Below are positions 31,946 through 32,779 of a DNA stretch of 32,779 nucleotides, piece by piece. Below the pieces are notes generated by a model that saw only the letters and a list, made by a program, of their open reading frames with translations, had not been told where the DNA came from and did not search any database. This DNA is from Bin5 sp965218625 (GTDB lineage Bacteria > Chloroflexota > Anaerolineae > Caldilineales > Caldilineaceae), in contig CBDCLG010000022.1 of the NCBI GenBank assembly GCA_965218625.1, positions 1 to 32,779 on the forward strand, read 5' to 3'. Positions within the stretch are counted from its first letter, which is position 1. Every line of letters begins with the position of its first letter. Made by a program: the position numbers and the translations under genes.

Positions 31946-32455
31946 ATGTCCGAATTAACCCATCTTGACCGGGACGGCCGCGCATCGATGGTCGATGTAG
32001 GCGACAAAGAAAGCAGCAGTCGCGAAGCCGTTGCAGAGGCCAGCATTTACATGGCGCCCTCTACGTTGACAGCCATTCGTGACGGGTGTCTGCCCAAGGG
32101 CGACGTGCTGGCCACCGCTCGTATCTCCGGCATCATGGCCGCCAAGCGCACGCATGACCTGATCCCGCTCTGTCACCCGCTACAATTGAGTAAAATTGCC
32201 GTCGAATTCGAAATCGATGACGAGAATGGGCGGGTCATTATCGTCGGCTCCGTGCGCTGCAATGGCCGCACAGGGGTCGAGATGGAAGCGCTGACCGCGG
32301 TCAGCGTCGCCGCGCTGACCATTTACGATATGGCGAAAGCTTTGCAAAAGTCAATGACCATTTCGAACATTCGCCTGCTTCGCAAGCAGGGTGGCAAGTC
32401 GGGTAACTGGGAGCGGGCGGCCTCTGCGGAAAGCTCGAGAACTGTCGAGCCGTGA
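31946..32455 (+). CDS. moaC: Cyclic pyranopterin monophosphate synthase MoaC
   Basis: The 169-residue protein turns the product of MoaA (3',8-cyclo-GTP) into cyclic pyranopterin monophosphate, the second step of molybdopterin synthesis. Motifs are SMVDVGDKESSSREAVAEA at the start, AAKRTHDLIPLCHPL in the centre (catalytic His in CHPL) and NGRTGVEMEALTAVSVAALTIYDMAKA near the end (catalytic Asp and Lys in YDMAKA). ATG 31946 is favoured over the in-frame TTG at 31934. It lies 19 bases after moeA. Its stop overlaps the GTG start of moaD. moaA is not in the window. Confidence 0.95.
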   Translation: MSELTHLDRDGRASMVDVGDKESSSREAVAEASIYMAPSTLTAIRDGCLPKGDVLATARISGIMAAKRTHDLIPLCHPLQLSKIAVEFEIDDENGRVIIVGSVRCNGRTGVEMEALTAVSVAALTIYDMAKALQKSMTISNIRLLRKQGGKSGNWERAASAESSRTVEP

Positions 32456-32730
32456 AAGTTCGCTTGATTCTCTTCGCCGGTCTGCGGCAGGCGGCGGGCT
32501 TCAAAGAAGATTCAGTCACGTTGCCCGACTCCGCCACCGTTGGCGACCTGCTCGACAGACGCGTTCCGCAGCTGCGCCGCCGCACCTTCTATGTAGCGGT
32601 GAACGAGGAGTACGCCCAGCGCGACACGGTCCTGCATGATGGGGATGAAATAGCACTCCTTCCCCCCGTTTCCGGCGGGGTTCCCCGCCCTTGCCGCATC
32701 ATTTCCGGGGAGATTGACAACAAAAGGTAA
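32452..32730 (+). CDS. moaD: Molybdopterin synthase small subunit MoaD with C-terminal extension
   Basis: The 92-residue protein is ubiquitin-like MoaD, the sulfur carrier of molybdopterin synthase. GTG 32452 overlaps the moaC stop (GTGA). The fold is normal: VRLILFAGLRQAAG at the start, the helix SATVGDLLDRRVPQL, VNEEYAQRDTVLHDGDEIALLPPVSGG. The Gly-Gly (residues 75-76) should be the C-terminus, because it is adenylylated by MoeB and thiocarboxylated; here it is followed by 16 more residues (VPRPCRIISGEIDNKR) before TAA. Unless the tail is removed, activation would fail. A 7-base palindrome covers the Gly-Gly codons (32674-32689). moaE starts 9 bases after the stop. Confidence 0.88.
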   Translation: MKVRLILFAGLRQAAGFKEDSVTLPDSATVGDLLDRRVPQLRRRTFYVAVNEEYAQRDTVLHDGDEIALLPPVSGGVPRPCRIISGEIDNKR

Positions 32731-32739
32731 TCCTTAGAG

Positions 32740-32779
32740 ATGTCGGTTAGATCATTCGAAATCACCCAAAAGCCACTCT
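32740..32779 (+). CDS. moaE: Molybdopterin synthase large subunit MoaE, N-terminus (partial)
   Basis: ATG 32740 opens a frame running off the right edge: MSVRSFEITQKPL, 13 residues. FEITxxPL is the typical start of MoaE, which converts cyclic pyranopterin monophosphate to molybdopterin with MoaD, and the position directly after moaD agrees. The call rests on context and a short match. Confidence 0.6.
   Translation, partial: MSVRSFEITQKPL

Noticed and set aside
1..32779. CRISPR array, tRNA, rRNA or a defence system
   Set aside because: I saw no regularly spaced repeats, no tRNA cloverleaf in the gaps, and no nuclease, helicase or toxin-antitoxin genes that would form a defence module.

Overview
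The window is a GC-rich, gene-dense bacterial chromosome segment with about 29 protein-coding genes or gene remnants. I saw no rRNA, tRNA or CRISPR array. It ends inside genes on both sides: an amidase 3' end at the left and the first codons of moaE at the right. The gene mix suggests a member of the Chloroflexota, perhaps Caldilineae- or Anaerolineae-like. The pointers are a two-subunit 2-oxoacid:ferredoxin oxidoreductase, a PP2C-like/membrane/propeller protein beside an LCP protein, a two-part class I fumarase, and lipoproteins with Thr/Pro/Ala-rich linkers. This placement is inference; no marker gene is present.

Layout. 1-4.4 kb: amidase end, a small helical protein, then a nudix hydrolase plus NAD-dependent epimerase on the minus strand, transcribed divergently from a radical SAM protein and a ROK sugar kinase. 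4.4-6.7 kb: an accessory patch with a decayed IS982-type transposase, a structured non-coding stretch, and three short genes of which two are frameshifted. 6.7-9.1 kb: galT converging on the two fumarase subunits. 9.2-11.6 kb: a large lipoprotein built from two copies of one ~370-residue unit. 12-15.7 kb: a GNAT enzyme, a MATE exporter, a YigZ/IMPACT protein and a HAD phosphatase. 15.8-19.8 kb: an LCP cell-wall ligase-type protein and a degenerate PP2C-like/propeller membrane protein. 20.1-24.8 kb: a divergent YchF-type GTPase, a tandem S1-domain protein with a clear promoter and terminator, an SDR with an altered catalytic Tyr, a SirB1/transglutaminase-like protein and a PlsC acyltransferase. 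24.8-28.5 kb: a tightly overlapped operon of FCD regulator, korA and korB. 28.7-30.6 kb: an M20 amidohydrolase and a VOC protein. 30.7-32.8 kb: a molybdenum cofactor cluster, moeA-moaC-moaD-moaE.

Functional themes are central carbon metabolism (fumarase, 2-oxoacid:ferredoxin oxidoreductase, sugar kinase, GalT), cell-envelope building (LCP, lipoprotein, PlsC, propeller protein) and molybdopterin synthesis. I did not find a convincing new defence or mobile system. The most unusual items are the decayed island with unknown hairpins, the pseudophosphatase/propeller protein, the duplicated lipoprotein, the SDR with His in place of Tyr, and a MoaD with a tail beyond its Gly-Gly.
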